Below are positions 15,927 through 23,834 of a stretch of DNA of 61,952 bases, in pieces (the first letter of the stretch is position 1; each line of letters opens with the position of its first letter). The notes beneath the pieces were generated by a model, which saw only the letters and a list, made by a program, of their open reading frames with translations, did no database searches and was not told the DNA's origin. The position numbers were made by a program, and so were the translations under genes. The stretch comes from Microbacterium sp. Au-Mic1 (lineage in GTDB: Bacteria; Actinomycetota; Actinomycetes; Actinomycetales; Microbacteriaceae): NCBI RefSeq assembly GCF_021341785.1, contig NZ_JAJTTF010000017.1:1-61952 (forward strand). The letters are read 5' to 3'.

Positions 15927-16777
15927 CGGTGCTTCTCGGTGCGCTGCTCGCTGCGGGCGTCGTTCTGGCGGCGTCGCCCTGGTTGTGGCCTGCCGGACGA
16001 CGCGCGGCGCGCGCTCCCCGCACGGGTGCGGCGACCAGGCTGCTGCGCGAGGCCGGATTCCGGTCGGATGCGCGGGTGCTCGGGGTGAGCGTCGTCGCGG
16101 GCGGCCTCGTCGCGGGGTCGGTGGCGTGGCTGACCACGGGGACTGCGGCATTCGCCCTCGTGATCGCCGTGGCGGGAGCTGCGACGCCCGTGGTGTTCCT
16201 GCGGTCGCGGCGGCAGCGGCTGCTGCGGCTGCGACGCGGGCTCTGGCCCGATGTGTGCGATCTGCTGATCGCGTCGATCAGGGTCGGCATGCCGTTGCCC
16301 GACGCAGTCGCCGGCCTCGAGGAGGCCGCACCGGCTCCGCTCCGCCCCGCGTTCGCCGCCTTCGCGCGCGATCTGCACGCGACGGGGCGCTTCGATGCGG
16401 CCGCGGTGAAGCTCAAGGAGGCTCTCGCGGATCCGGTCGGGGACCGGATCGTCGAGACGCTGCGCATGGCGCGGGAGGTCGGCGGCACCGAGCTCAGCAC
16501 CGTGCTGCGGGCGCTGTCCGGTTCCGTGCGGGCGGAGGCCGCGCTGCGTGCCGAGGTGGAGGCGCGGCAGTCCTGGATCCGCGGCGCCGCTGTGCTCGGG
16601 GCGATCGCGCCGTGGGTGATCCTCGTGCTGCTCCTGCTGCGTCCGGAGGGTGTCGAGGCGTACACCAGCCCCGAGGGCGTCGCGCTCATCCTCGGCGGGG
16701 CCGCGGTGTCGTTCGTGGCATTCCGGGTGATGCTGCGCATCGGCCGACTGCCGGAGCCTCGGAGGTGGTTCCGGTGA
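15923..16777 (+). CDS. tadB: TadB-like type II/IV secretion F-domain protein
   Basis: This 284-residue inner-membrane platform protein has hydrophobic segments at the N-terminus (two), then the cytoplasmic T2SSF domain (LRRGLWPDVCDLLIASIRVGMPL near residue 105), and two C-terminal helices. It overlaps tadA by 4 nt (ATGA) and tadC by 4 nt (GTGA). It is expected to contact the ATPase and transmit its motion to the pilus. Confidence 0.88.
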   Translation: MTVLLGALLAAGVVLAASPWLWPAGRRAARAPRTGAATRLLREAGFRSDARVLGVSVVAGGLVAGSVAWLTTGTAAFALVIAVAGAATPVVFLRSRRQRLLRLRRGLWPDVCDLLIASIRVGMPLPDAVAGLEEAAPAPLRPAFAAFARDLHATGRFDAAAVKLKEALADPVGDRIVETLRMAREVGGTELSTVLRALSGSVRAEAALRAEVEARQSWIRGAAVLGAIAPWVILVLLLLRPEGVEAYTSPEGVALILGGAAVSFVAFRVMLRIGRLPEPRRWFR

Positions 16778-17700
16778 GCGCGCTGTCGGACGCCGCCATC
16801 GCCGTGCTGCTCGGTGGCTTGCTGGCGGCGGGCCTGCTGCTCGTGCTGGCCGCCTTCCCGCGGTGGCGCTGGGCGAACCTCAGCACGCGGATCGCACCGC
16901 ACGTCCGCGACGTCGCCGACCTCACGGATCCCGTCGAGCGCCTGCCGTGGCGGATGCCTGCCGGCAGATCCTGGGCAGCGCGCGTCAAGGGCGTGTTCGG
17001 ACTGTTCGGCGGTGGTGACGCCGGGGTCGCCCTGCGGATGACGCAGGCTGGTTCGCCAGGAGGGCCCGGGGCCTTCCGCAGCCGTCAGCTGGTCTGGGTG
17101 CTCGTCGGGTTGGGCGTCGGTGCCGTCGCCACCGTCGCGCTCGTGCTCGCCGGACGCATGTCCGCGCCCGTCGTGCTGCTGCCGGTCCTGACGGCGATCA
17201 CGGCGGGTGTCGCCTGCGACGTGCTGCTCGGTGCCAGGGCGAAGGCCCGCGTCGCGCGGCTCACCGAGGAGCTGCCGACGGTCCTGGAGTTCCTCGCCCT
17301 GTGCCTGTCCGCAGGAGAAGGACTCCCGGATGCGCTGCGCCGGGTGGGGCAGGCCGGGTCCGGTGAGCTCAGCGGGGAGCTGCGCAACGTGATCCTCGCG
17401 GTGAACACCGGGTCTTCCCTCGCCGACGCACTCGGCGACGGCGCGCAGAGACTGCAGATCCCTCCGCTTACCCGTGCGGTCGATCAGATCGTCGCGGCGC
17501 TCGAGCGCGGAGCGCCGCTGGCATCGGTGCTGCAGGCGCAGGCATCGGATGCGCGCGAGGAGACCAAGCGCGGCCTGATCGAACAGGCCGGGCGCAAGGA
17601 GATCCTCATGCTGCTTCCGCTGGTGTTCCTGATCCTGCCGCTGTCGGTCCTGTTCGCCGTTTTCCCCGGCGTCTTCATCCTGCGGCTCGGCATCGGCTGA
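16774..17700 (+). CDS. tadC: TadC-like type II/IV secretion F-domain protein
   Basis: This 308-residue second platform protein has an N-terminal membrane helix, then a helix pair near residues 105-150. The F-domain follows (ELPTVLEFLALCLSAGEGLPDALRR, about residue 165) with two C-terminal membrane helices. It starts at GTG 16774, coupled to tadB. Together with TadB it should form the membrane base of the Tad machine. Confidence 0.87.
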   Translation: MSALSDAAIAVLLGGLLAAGLLLVLAAFPRWRWANLSTRIAPHVRDVADLTDPVERLPWRMPAGRSWAARVKGVFGLFGGGDAGVALRMTQAGSPGGPGAFRSRQLVWVLVGLGVGAVATVALVLAGRMSAPVVLLPVLTAITAGVACDVLLGARAKARVARLTEELPTVLEFLALCLSAGEGLPDALRRVGQAGSGELSGELRNVILAVNTGSSLADALGDGAQRLQIPPLTRAVDQIVAALERGAPLASVLQAQASDAREETKRGLIEQAGRKEILMLLPLVFLILPLSVLFAVFPGVFILRLGIG

Positions 17701-17726
17701 CCGCGCTTTCTCGAAAGGAACCCCAC

Positions 17727-17924
17727 ATGTTCATCGATCGCATCTCGGCCCGGCTCGATCCGCCGCGCTTCGACGACCTCGACGATCCGGAGCGCGGCGA
17801 CGTGCCTGGCTGGGTCCTCATCACGCTCATGACGGCCGGCCTCGTGGTGCTGATCTGGGCCGTCGCCGGCCCCGCGCTCACGAACCTGTTCGAGCAGGCA
17901 ATCGCGCGCGTGAGCGGACTCTGA
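17727..17924 (+). CDS. Flp-like small membrane protein (DUF4244 type)
   Basis: This 65-residue peptide has an acidic N-terminus and a single hydrophobic segment (VPGWVLITLMTAGLVVLIWAV), placed like the Rv3656c/DUF4244 gene between tadC and tadE. It is the likely pilin subunit. A GAAAGGA site lies about 7 nt before the ATG. The Gly before the hydrophobic stretch could be a prepilin cleavage site. No prepilin peptidase gene is present nearby. Confidence 0.75.
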   Translation: MFIDRISARLDPPRFDDLDDPERGDVPGWVLITLMTAGLVVLIWAVAGPALTNLFEQAIARVSGL

Positions 17925-17931
17925 TCCGACC

Positions 17932-18348
17932 ATGCGCGGCGTGCGGCGGCTGAGCGACGTACTCGACGACGACCGGGGATCCAGCCCGGTCGAGTTCGTG
18001 CTCGTCGGTGCGCTGCTGACCGCGCTCACGCTCGGAGTGCTGCAGTTCGCACTCGCGGTCTACGTGCGCAACGTCGTGCACGATGCCGCCGTCGAGGGGG
18101 CGCACGTCGCGGCGCTCGCCGACACCGAGCCGGGCGAGGGCGTGCAGCGCGCCATGCTCGTGATCGGGCGCGCCGTCGGCGCCGACTACGCGCAGGACGT
18201 CAGCGTGCACGAGACGACCGCGCTGGGCGTGCCGACCATGGAGATCACCGTGCGAACCACGCTGCCGCTCATCGGCCTGCTCGGGGTGCCGTCGGGGTTG
18301 GAGGTGACCGGTCGTGCTCCTGTGGAGTCGTTCAGCGAGAACGGATGA
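17932..18348 (+). CDS. tadE: TadE-like pseudopilin
   Basis: This 138-residue protein has a short basic/acidic leader and then the TadE-type start GSSPVEFVLVGALLTALTLG, with the Glu five residues after the likely cleavage Gly. The rest is a small extracellular domain. It is the first of two TadE-like genes in tandem. Confidence 0.82.
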   Translation: MRGVRRLSDVLDDDRGSSPVEFVLVGALLTALTLGVLQFALAVYVRNVVHDAAVEGAHVAALADTEPGEGVQRAMLVIGRAVGADYAQDVSVHETTALGVPTMEITVRTTLPLIGLLGVPSGLEVTGRAPVESFSENG

Positions 18349-18814
18349 CCTGTTCGACCGGTCCCGGCCCGACGGCGAGACGTCGGCGGAGACGGGATCC
18401 GCAGCGCTCGAGTTCATCGGGCTCGGCGTGATCCTGCTCGTGCCGCTGGTCTATCTCGTGCTCGCCCTCGGTGCGATCCAGTCTCAGATGCTCGGCGTCG
18501 AGTCCGCGGCGCGGCACACGGCTCGCACGATGAGCGCGGCGACCGACGCCGACGACGCGTCCGCTCGCGCCGATGCCGCCGTGCAATCGGCGATCGAGGA
18601 GTATGGGATGGATCCGGCCACCGTGGTCGTCGACATCCAGTGCGCACCGCTCGGCGCAGAATGCCCGTCCGCCGGGGCGACCGTCGTGGTCACCGTCACG
18701 GCGAAGGTCGCGCTTCCGTTCGTCCCGCCGGTGTTCGGGCTCGATCGCGTCGGGAGCGTGCCGGTGCAGGCGTCTTCGGCGTACAAGGTCTCACGCACCT
18801 GGACCGGCCGATGA
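18314..18814 (+). CDS. Second TadE-like pseudopilin
   Basis: This 166-residue protein shows the same signature as its neighbour: GSAALEFIGLGVILLVPLVYL, with Glu after the hydrophobic start. Two cysteines (IQCAPLGAEC) could form a disulfide outside the cell. The GTG at 18314 has GGAGG 9 nt upstream and makes a 35-nt overlap with tadE; no other start codon precedes the pseudopilin motif in frame. Confidence 0.78.
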   Translation: MLLWSRSARTDDLFDRSRPDGETSAETGSAALEFIGLGVILLVPLVYLVLALGAIQSQMLGVESAARHTARTMSAATDADDASARADAAVQSAIEEYGMDPATVVVDIQCAPLGAECPSAGATVVVTVTAKVALPFVPPVFGLDRVGSVPVQASSAYKVSRTWTGR

Positions 18815-19311
18815 GCACGATGCGGAGCAGGGGCCGAGCCGGCGAACCTGGCGGACTCCGAGGCATCGGTGGACCGGACGAGCCCTGCGGACGGCGCACT
18901 CCGCTGCTCGACGACGAACACGGCAGCACGATGCCGCTCGTCCTCGGATACCTGGTGCTCGCGATCGCGCTGATCTACGTGTGCGTGTGCGCGACGGATC
19001 TGTACATCTCCCAGAAGCGGCTCGACTCCGTGGCCGACGCCGCCGCGCTCGCCGGAGCCGACGGGTTCCGTGTGCAGATCGACGGCGAGGCGATCCGCGC
19101 GGAGCTCGACGACGCGGAGATCGCCGATCAGGCGAGCGCGGTGATCGGGATCATCGACGACGGCGCCGAGCTGGTCTCCGCGAGCAGCCCCGATGGGCTC
19201 TCCGCCCGCGTCACGGTGCGCGCGTCCTGGACGCCGCCGCTGCTCAGCGACTTCGTGCCGACGATGCTCACGATCCAGTCCACCGGTACGAGTCGCACCG
19301 CGCTGGAGTGA
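18811..19311 (+). CDS. TadG-like/Rv3654c-like membrane-anchored protein
   Basis: This 166-residue protein ends the tad operon. After an Arg/Gly-rich leader it has a helix starting DEHGSTMPLVLGYLVLAIALIYVC, then KRLDSVADAAALAGADGF. That second pattern is shared with TadG N-termini and Rv3654c. It overlaps the preceding gene by 4 nt. It is probably a minor pseudopilin or a cell-wall facing factor. Confidence 0.75.
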   Translation: MSTMRSRGRAGEPGGLRGIGGPDEPCGRRTPLLDDEHGSTMPLVLGYLVLAIALIYVCVCATDLYISQKRLDSVADAAALAGADGFRVQIDGEAIRAELDDAEIADQASAVIGIIDDGAELVSASSPDGLSARVTVRASWTPPLLSDFVPTMLTIQSTGTSRTALE

Positions 19312-19346
19312 CGCGCAGACAGCGCTGGCGGAGCCGATCGCCGGGG

Positions 19347-20612
19347 TCAGGAGTCCGTGCGGCGAGGCACGAACCTCGGGATCCAGCGCAGGAATCCCAC
19401 GGCGCCCAGCACTCCGATCGCGCCCATTGCGGCGGCGCCGATCGCGAGCGAGCTGATCGCCGCGATGCCGGAGAACAGCAGAGGGGCGATCGCGCCGCCG
19501 GCGTCGGTGAGCGTGCGCCAGGAGCCGAGGAACGCCGCCGGTTCCGACTGCGGAGCCACGTCTGCTCCGAGCGTGAGCAGGATGCCGCTGGACAGCCCGT
19601 TGCCGACGCCCAGCACCGCCGCGATCATCCCGAACCAGAGCACGTTCGTGCTCCCGTCGTGCGTGAGCGAGAGCACGAGGAAGCCCGCGCCCATCAGCAC
19701 CATCGCGGGCAACGCGGCCCAGAGACGGCCGAAGCGGTCCATGACCTGCCCGCTCGCGTAGAACAGGGCGAAGTCGATCGCGCCGGAGACGCCGACCACG
19801 AGCGCGATCGACGAGGCGTCCAGCCCGATCGAGACGCCCCACAGCGGCAACACCACCTGGCGGGCGGAGCGCACGGCCGAGAGGCTCGCCGCGGCGAGAC
19901 CCAGGCGACCCAGCACGCCGCGGTTGCGCCACATCGTGCGGAAGACGCCCGCGCGCTCGATCGTCGGGATCGAGCCGCTCACGGCCTCGCCGGTGTCCTC
20001 GATGGGGCTCCCGTTCTCCGCCGCGGCCGACTGCGCCTGCGCCTCCGGATCCGGTCCGAACAGCACGAGCAGGATCAGCGCGACGAGCAGCACCGCGAAG
20101 AACCACAGGGCGGCGTTCTCGGTGTGGAACACCGCGAGCAGCGCGGCCGCGAGGAACGGGCCCACGAACATGCCGGCGCGGAAGGATCCGCCGAGCAGGG
20201 AGAGCGCCCTGGCGCGGAACTCCCGCGGCACCCTCGTCGTCATGAACGCGTGCCGGGCGAGCCCGAAGGCCGCCGCGGACATGCCGACCACGAACACGGC
20301 GATCGTGAACACGACGAGGCTCGGCGCCAGGGCTCCCGCGATCACACCGATCAGCGAAAGAGATCCAGCGATCACCATCGTGAACCGCTCGCCGACCTTC
20401 GCGACCAGCCATCCGGCAGGGATGTTGCCGCACAGCTGGCCGACCACGAGCGCCGACGCGATGAGGCCGGCGGAGGCGAGCGTCGCCCCGCGGCTCGCGG
20501 CGATCACCGGGATGAGCGGCACCACCGCGCCCTCGCCGAGCGAGAACAGCAGCGTGGGCAGGTACACCATCGGGCCGAACTTCCACAGCACTGAGATCGC
20601 CCGTTCCGCCAC
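19347..20612 (-). CDS. MFS transporter
   Basis: This 421-residue permease has 12 predicted membrane helices, a central acidic cytoplasmic loop of about 40 residues (around EAQAQSAAAENGSPIEDTGE) and a charged C-terminus. The helix-4 region (FGLARHAFMTTRVPREFRARA) is typical of exporters of small molecules. The GTG at 20612 is chosen because TACCGT ends 6 nt upstream. It is a single gene convergent with the tad operon; no regulator is adjacent, and the substrate is unknown. Confidence 0.88.
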   Translation of the reverse strand: MAERAISVLWKFGPMVYLPTLLFSLGEGAVVPLIPVIAASRGATLASAGLIASALVVGQLCGNIPAGWLVAKVGERFTMVIAGSLSLIGVIAGALAPSLVVFTIAVFVVGMSAAAFGLARHAFMTTRVPREFRARALSLLGGSFRAGMFVGPFLAAALLAVFHTENAALWFFAVLLVALILLVLFGPDPEAQAQSAAAENGSPIEDTGEAVSGSIPTIERAGVFRTMWRNRGVLGRLGLAAASLSAVRSARQVVLPLWGVSIGLDASSIALVVGVSGAIDFALFYASGQVMDRFGRLWAALPAMVLMGAGFLVLSLTHDGSTNVLWFGMIAAVLGVGNGLSSGILLTLGADVAPQSEPAAFLGSWRTLTDAGGAIAPLLFSGIAAISSLAIGAAAMGAIGVLGAVGFLRWIPRFVPRRTDS

Positions 20613-20618
20613 GACTCC

Positions 20619-20624
20619 ACGGTA
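20619..20624 (-). promoter_or_regulatory. -10 TACCGT, leaderless promoter of MFS gene
   Basis: On the minus strand TACCGT is followed by 6 nt and the GTG start at 20612. It decides that start over the in-frame ATG further upstream. Confidence 0.5.
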
Positions 20625-20722
20625 GACCCGTGCGCGGATGCCGTGCCGCACACCCGGGGGGCGAGGATGATCTGGCCCGAGGGTTCGTCAGGGCGTCGCC
20701 GCGCGCGATACTCTGAGGTGCC

Positions 20723-21835
20723 ATGCTCGAACTTGATCTCTCCGCCGAAATCGCGGCCCTCCGTCAGACCTTCGGCGACATCCGCGAGGTCGCCGACGTC
20801 GAGGGACTCCGCGCCGACATCGAACGCCTCAGCGAGGAAGCGGGCGCGCCCGACCTCTGGGACGATCCCGAGAAGGCGCAGAAGGTGACGAGCGCGCTCA
20901 GCCACCGCCAGTCCGAGCTCAAGCGCGTCACCGAGGTCGAGCAGCGCCTCGACGACCTCGAGGTGCTCGTCGAACTCGCCAATGAGATGGAGGACGAGGA
21001 CTCGGCGGCCGAGGCGCGCACCGAGCTCGCCTCCCTCACCGAGACCGTGAACCAGCTCGAGGTGCAGACCCTGCTGGACGGCGAGTACGACGAGCGCGCC
21101 GCGATCATCACGATCCGCTCGGGCGCCGGCGGCGACGACGCCACCGACTTCGCCGAGATGCTGCTGCGCATGTATCTGCGCTACGCCGAGCGCCACAAGT
21201 TCCCGGTCAAGGTCATGGACACGTCCTACGCCGAGGGCGCGGGAATCAAGTCCACGACGTTCGAGGTCGACGCGCCCTACGCGTTCGGCACACTCTCGGT
21301 CGAGGCCGGCACCCACCGCCTCGCCCGGATCAGCCCGTTCGGCTCCGCCGACAAGCGCCAGACGTCCTTCGCCGCGGTCGAGGTCATCCCGCTGATGGAG
21401 GAGGCGACCGAGGTCGACATCCCCGAGGGCGACATCCGAGTCGACGTGTTCCGTTCGTCGGGACCCGGCGGGCAGTCCGTCAACACCACCGACTCGGCCG
21501 TGCGCATCACTCACCTGCCGACCGGCATCGTCGTGTCGATGCAGAACGAGAAGTCGCAGATCCAGAACCGCGCCGCCGCCATGCGCGTGCTGCAGACCCG
21601 ACTGCTGCTCCTGCAGAAGGAGGAGGAGGCCGCCAAGAAGAAGGAGCTCGCGGGGAACATCACCGCGAGCTGGGGCGACCAGATGCGCTCCTACTTCCTC
21701 TACGGCCAGCAGCTGGTGAAGGACCTGCGCACCGGTCACGAATCCGGCAACCCCGCGACCGTGTTCGACGGCGACCTGGACGGCTTCATCTCCGCAGGGA
21801 TCCGCTGGCGCAAGCGCAAGGACGACGACGACTGA
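20723..21835 (+). CDS. prfB: Peptide chain release factor 2
   Basis: This 370-residue factor recognises UGA and UAA stop codons and triggers peptide release. The SPF recognition tripeptide (ISPFGSADKR, about residue 203) identifies RF2, and GPGGQSVN near residue 248 carries the catalytic GGQ. The frame is uninterrupted from the ATG, so the autoregulatory +1 frameshift of many prfB genes is absent. GATACT ends 10 nt before the start. It heads the conserved prfB ... ftsE-ftsX-smpB neighbourhood. Confidence 0.96.
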   Translation: MLELDLSAEIAALRQTFGDIREVADVEGLRADIERLSEEAGAPDLWDDPEKAQKVTSALSHRQSELKRVTEVEQRLDDLEVLVELANEMEDEDSAAEARTELASLTETVNQLEVQTLLDGEYDERAAIITIRSGAGGDDATDFAEMLLRMYLRYAERHKFPVKVMDTSYAEGAGIKSTTFEVDAPYAFGTLSVEAGTHRLARISPFGSADKRQTSFAAVEVIPLMEEATEVDIPEGDIRVDVFRSSGPGGQSVNTTDSAVRITHLPTGIVVSMQNEKSQIQNRAAAMRVLQTRLLLLQKEEEAAKKKELAGNITASWGDQMRSYFLYGQQLVKDLRTGHESGNPATVFDGDLDGFISAGIRWRKRKDDDD

Positions 21836-21905
21836 TCGTCCGGATCCGACGGCTCAGGGACTTTCCAGGGTGCCGCGGCCGCGATTGTCGTAGTGTGGTG
21901 AACCG

Positions 21906-22562
21906 ATGGCTGTGACACGGAAGTTCCCGATGACTGTGACACGGAAGACGGCGGCAGGCTGCGCGATCGCGGCGCTGATCGTCCCGGTGGCGGCGACGGC
22001 GGCGTACGCCTTCTCGCCGGGAGCGCCGACCTCCTCCGTGCACACGGTGTCGCTCGTCGTCGCCCCGCAGACCTACACGGTCGCCTCCTCCGCGCAGGAG
22101 GTCAGCACGACCCGCGCCGCCTTCGACGTGCTGTACACGCCGCCGGCGCCGGTCGTCGCCGCTGACCCGGCTCCCGCCGCCTCGGCTGCAACGTCGGCTG
22201 CTGCGGCTCCGCAGAACTACTCCGGCGACGCGGTCGTCGCATATGCCCAGACCTTCGTGGGTGTCGTCCCCTACGGCTGGGGCGCCGATCCGAGCGACTC
22301 CTTCGGCTGCGACGGCCTCGTGCAGTACGTGTTCGGGCACTTCGGCATCAGCCTGCCCCGCGGTGCGGACAATCAGGCCGCGCTCGGCACCGTGATCTCG
22401 GCCGACGAGGCGCGCGCGGGCGATCTGGTGTGGTGGCCGGGCCGGCACATCGGCATCTGGGATGGTGCGGGCGGCATCATCGACTCGCCGGACTGGGGTC
22501 GTTACGTCGAGCACCATGCCCCGTGGGCGAGCTCCGGCCCGCCGATCTTCATCCGGCTCTGA
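21906..22562 (+). CDS. Secreted NlpC/P60 (C40) peptidoglycan hydrolase
   Basis: This 218-residue protein has an N-terminal signal segment (AAGCAIAALIVPVAATAAYA). An Ala/Pro-rich spacer follows, then a C-terminal NlpC/P60 domain with catalytic Cys in FGCDGLVQY (about residue 135) and His in GRHIGIW (about 181). It should cut peptide stems in the cell wall. The first 16 residues are a tandem 8-residue duplication, MAVTRKFP then MTVTRKTA. The start at 21906 is favoured because TAGTGT (21891-21896) lies 9 nt upstream; an ATG at 21930 is possible. Its placement just before ftsEX suggests a division hydrolase. Confidence 0.88.
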   Translation: MAVTRKFPMTVTRKTAAGCAIAALIVPVAATAAYAFSPGAPTSSVHTVSLVVAPQTYTVASSAQEVSTTRAAFDVLYTPPAPVVAADPAPAASAATSAAAAPQNYSGDAVVAYAQTFVGVVPYGWGADPSDSFGCDGLVQYVFGHFGISLPRGADNQAALGTVISADEARAGDLVWWPGRHIGIWDGAGGIIDSPDWGRYVEHHAPWASSGPPIFIRL

Positions 22563-22638
22563 CGCGGAGTTCCTGGTGGCCGCCGCGTCGACCGCGGTAG
22601 AATCGAAGGCTATCCAGGGCGTCACAGGAGGTGCGCGG

Positions 22639-22749
22639 ATGAGCACGACCAGGGCATGGCGCGCGGTCGGCGCGACGGCGGCGGGATTGGCGCTGCTCGG
22701 CGTGATCGTGACGTTCCTCGCGTTCGTGATCGGTAACGAGCCGTCCTGA
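22639..22749 (+). CDS. 36-residue single-pass membrane peptide
   Basis: This small gene has a strong AGGAGG site 7 nt before its ATG. It encodes a basic N-terminus (MSTTRAWRAVG), one hydrophobic helix of about 22 residues and a short tail ending NEPS. The orientation should leave the N-terminus inside. It sits between the NlpC/P60 gene and ftsE. I recognise no family. It may be a small divisome or membrane-associated factor, but that rests only on position. Confidence 0.65.
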   Translation: MSTTRAWRAVGATAAGLALLGVIVTFLAFVIGNEPS

Positions 22750-22823
22750 CGATCCCAGCCACCTCATAACCGGGAACGGGCAGCGTCTGGGGTGTCGCTC
22801 GCGGACTGGGCGCGCCGCCCGCT

Positions 22824-22829
22824 TAGGCT
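22824..22829 (+). promoter_or_regulatory. -10 TAGGCT, promoter of ftsE
   Basis: TAGGCT ends 9 nt before the ftsE ATG at 22839, with no ribosome-binding site between, so the ftsEX message is probably leaderless. Confidence 0.5.
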
Positions 22830-22838
22830 CGATGAGCC

Positions 22839-23834
22839 ATGATCCGATTCGAGAACGTCACCAAGCGCTATCGCGGCACCAAGCGTCCCGCGCTCTCCGG
22901 GGTCGATTTCGAGGTGCAGCGAGGCGAGTTCGTCTTCCTCGTCGGCGCGTCGGGATCCGGAAAGAGCTCCTGCCTGCAGTTGATCCTCCGTGAGGAGTCG
23001 CCCACGTCCGGCCGCGTCGCCGTGCTCGGACGCGACTTGAAGTCCATCGCGAACCGCAAGGTCCCCTACTTCCGGCGCAGCATCGGATCCGTCTTCCAGG
23101 ACTTCCGGCTGCTGCCCTCAAAGACCGTCTACCAGAACGTCGCGTTCACCCTCCAGGTGACCGGCGCCTCCCGCGGCTTCATCCAGCAGGCGGTGCCGGA
23201 GGCGCTCGCCCTCGTCGGCCTGAGCGGCAAGGAGAAGCGCCTGCCGCACGAGCTCTCCGGCGGCGAGCAGCAGCGTGTCGCGATCGCCCGCGCGATCGTC
23301 AACCGCCCCCAGATCGTGCTCGCCGACGAGCCGACCGGAAACCTCGACCCCGGCACCTCGGTCGACATCATGCAGCTGCTCGCGCGGATCAACGCCGGCG
23401 GCACCACGGTGGTCATGGCCACGCACGAGGCCGCCTTCGTCGACCAGATGCAGCGCCGCGTGATCGAGCTGCGCGACGGCGAGATGGTGCGCGACGAGGT
23501 CGGCGGCGGCTACGGCGACACCTCCAACGTCCCGCGACTGGAGCCCGAGGCGGTCCGCGGAGCCGCGGCAACGGCGGCGCTGCAGACCGTGCGGGAGGTG
23601 CACCGCGAGACCGAGGCGGCGATCGCGGATCCGATTCCCGCCCCTGCCGAGGCCCATCAGGCGGCGGCCGCACCGGCCTCCGCACCCGCGCAGCCGACGG
23701 TCAAGCCGTCCGACGACGCGCGCCCTGCGACGCATCCGATCACCGTCCCGGCCGTCGACCTCGCCGAACTGGGCGTGGCGGATCGGCTCGGACTCGATAC
23801 CGGCGACGACGAGGAAGTGGGTCCGACGTCATGA
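22839..23834 (+). CDS. ftsE: Cell division ATP-binding protein FtsE with C-terminal extension
   Basis: This cytoplasmic ATPase of the FtsEX complex controls septal peptidoglycan hydrolases. The N-terminal 225 residues are a canonical FtsE: IRFENVTKRY, Walker A GASGSGKSS, signature LSGGEQQR, Walker B IVLADEPTGNLDPG, and the switch ATHEAAF. The protein continues for about 100 residues, giving 331 against the usual 220-230, as an Ala/Pro/Glu-rich, low-complexity acidic tail. It overlaps ftsX by 4 nt. Confidence 0.95.
   Translation: MIRFENVTKRYRGTKRPALSGVDFEVQRGEFVFLVGASGSGKSSCLQLILREESPTSGRVAVLGRDLKSIANRKVPYFRRSIGSVFQDFRLLPSKTVYQNVAFTLQVTGASRGFIQQAVPEALALVGLSGKEKRLPHELSGGEQQRVAIARAIVNRPQIVLADEPTGNLDPGTSVDIMQLLARINAGGTTVVMATHEAAFVDQMQRRVIELRDGEMVRDEVGGGYGDTSNVPRLEPEAVRGAAATAALQTVREVHRETEAAIADPIPAPAEAHQAAAAPASAPAQPTVKPSDDARPATHPITVPAVDLAELGVADRLGLDTGDDEEVGPTS

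Noticed and set aside
12900..16151. 1083-codon minus-strand frame extending upstream of the MFS gene
   Set aside because: Only the part from 14111 down encodes a recognisable protein. The rest lies antisense to marR and tadA and has the composition of GC-bias shadow.
20723..20850. Programmed frameshift in prfB
   Set aside because: The frame is continuous from the ATG with no early TGA, so RF2 autoregulation by frameshifting is not encoded.
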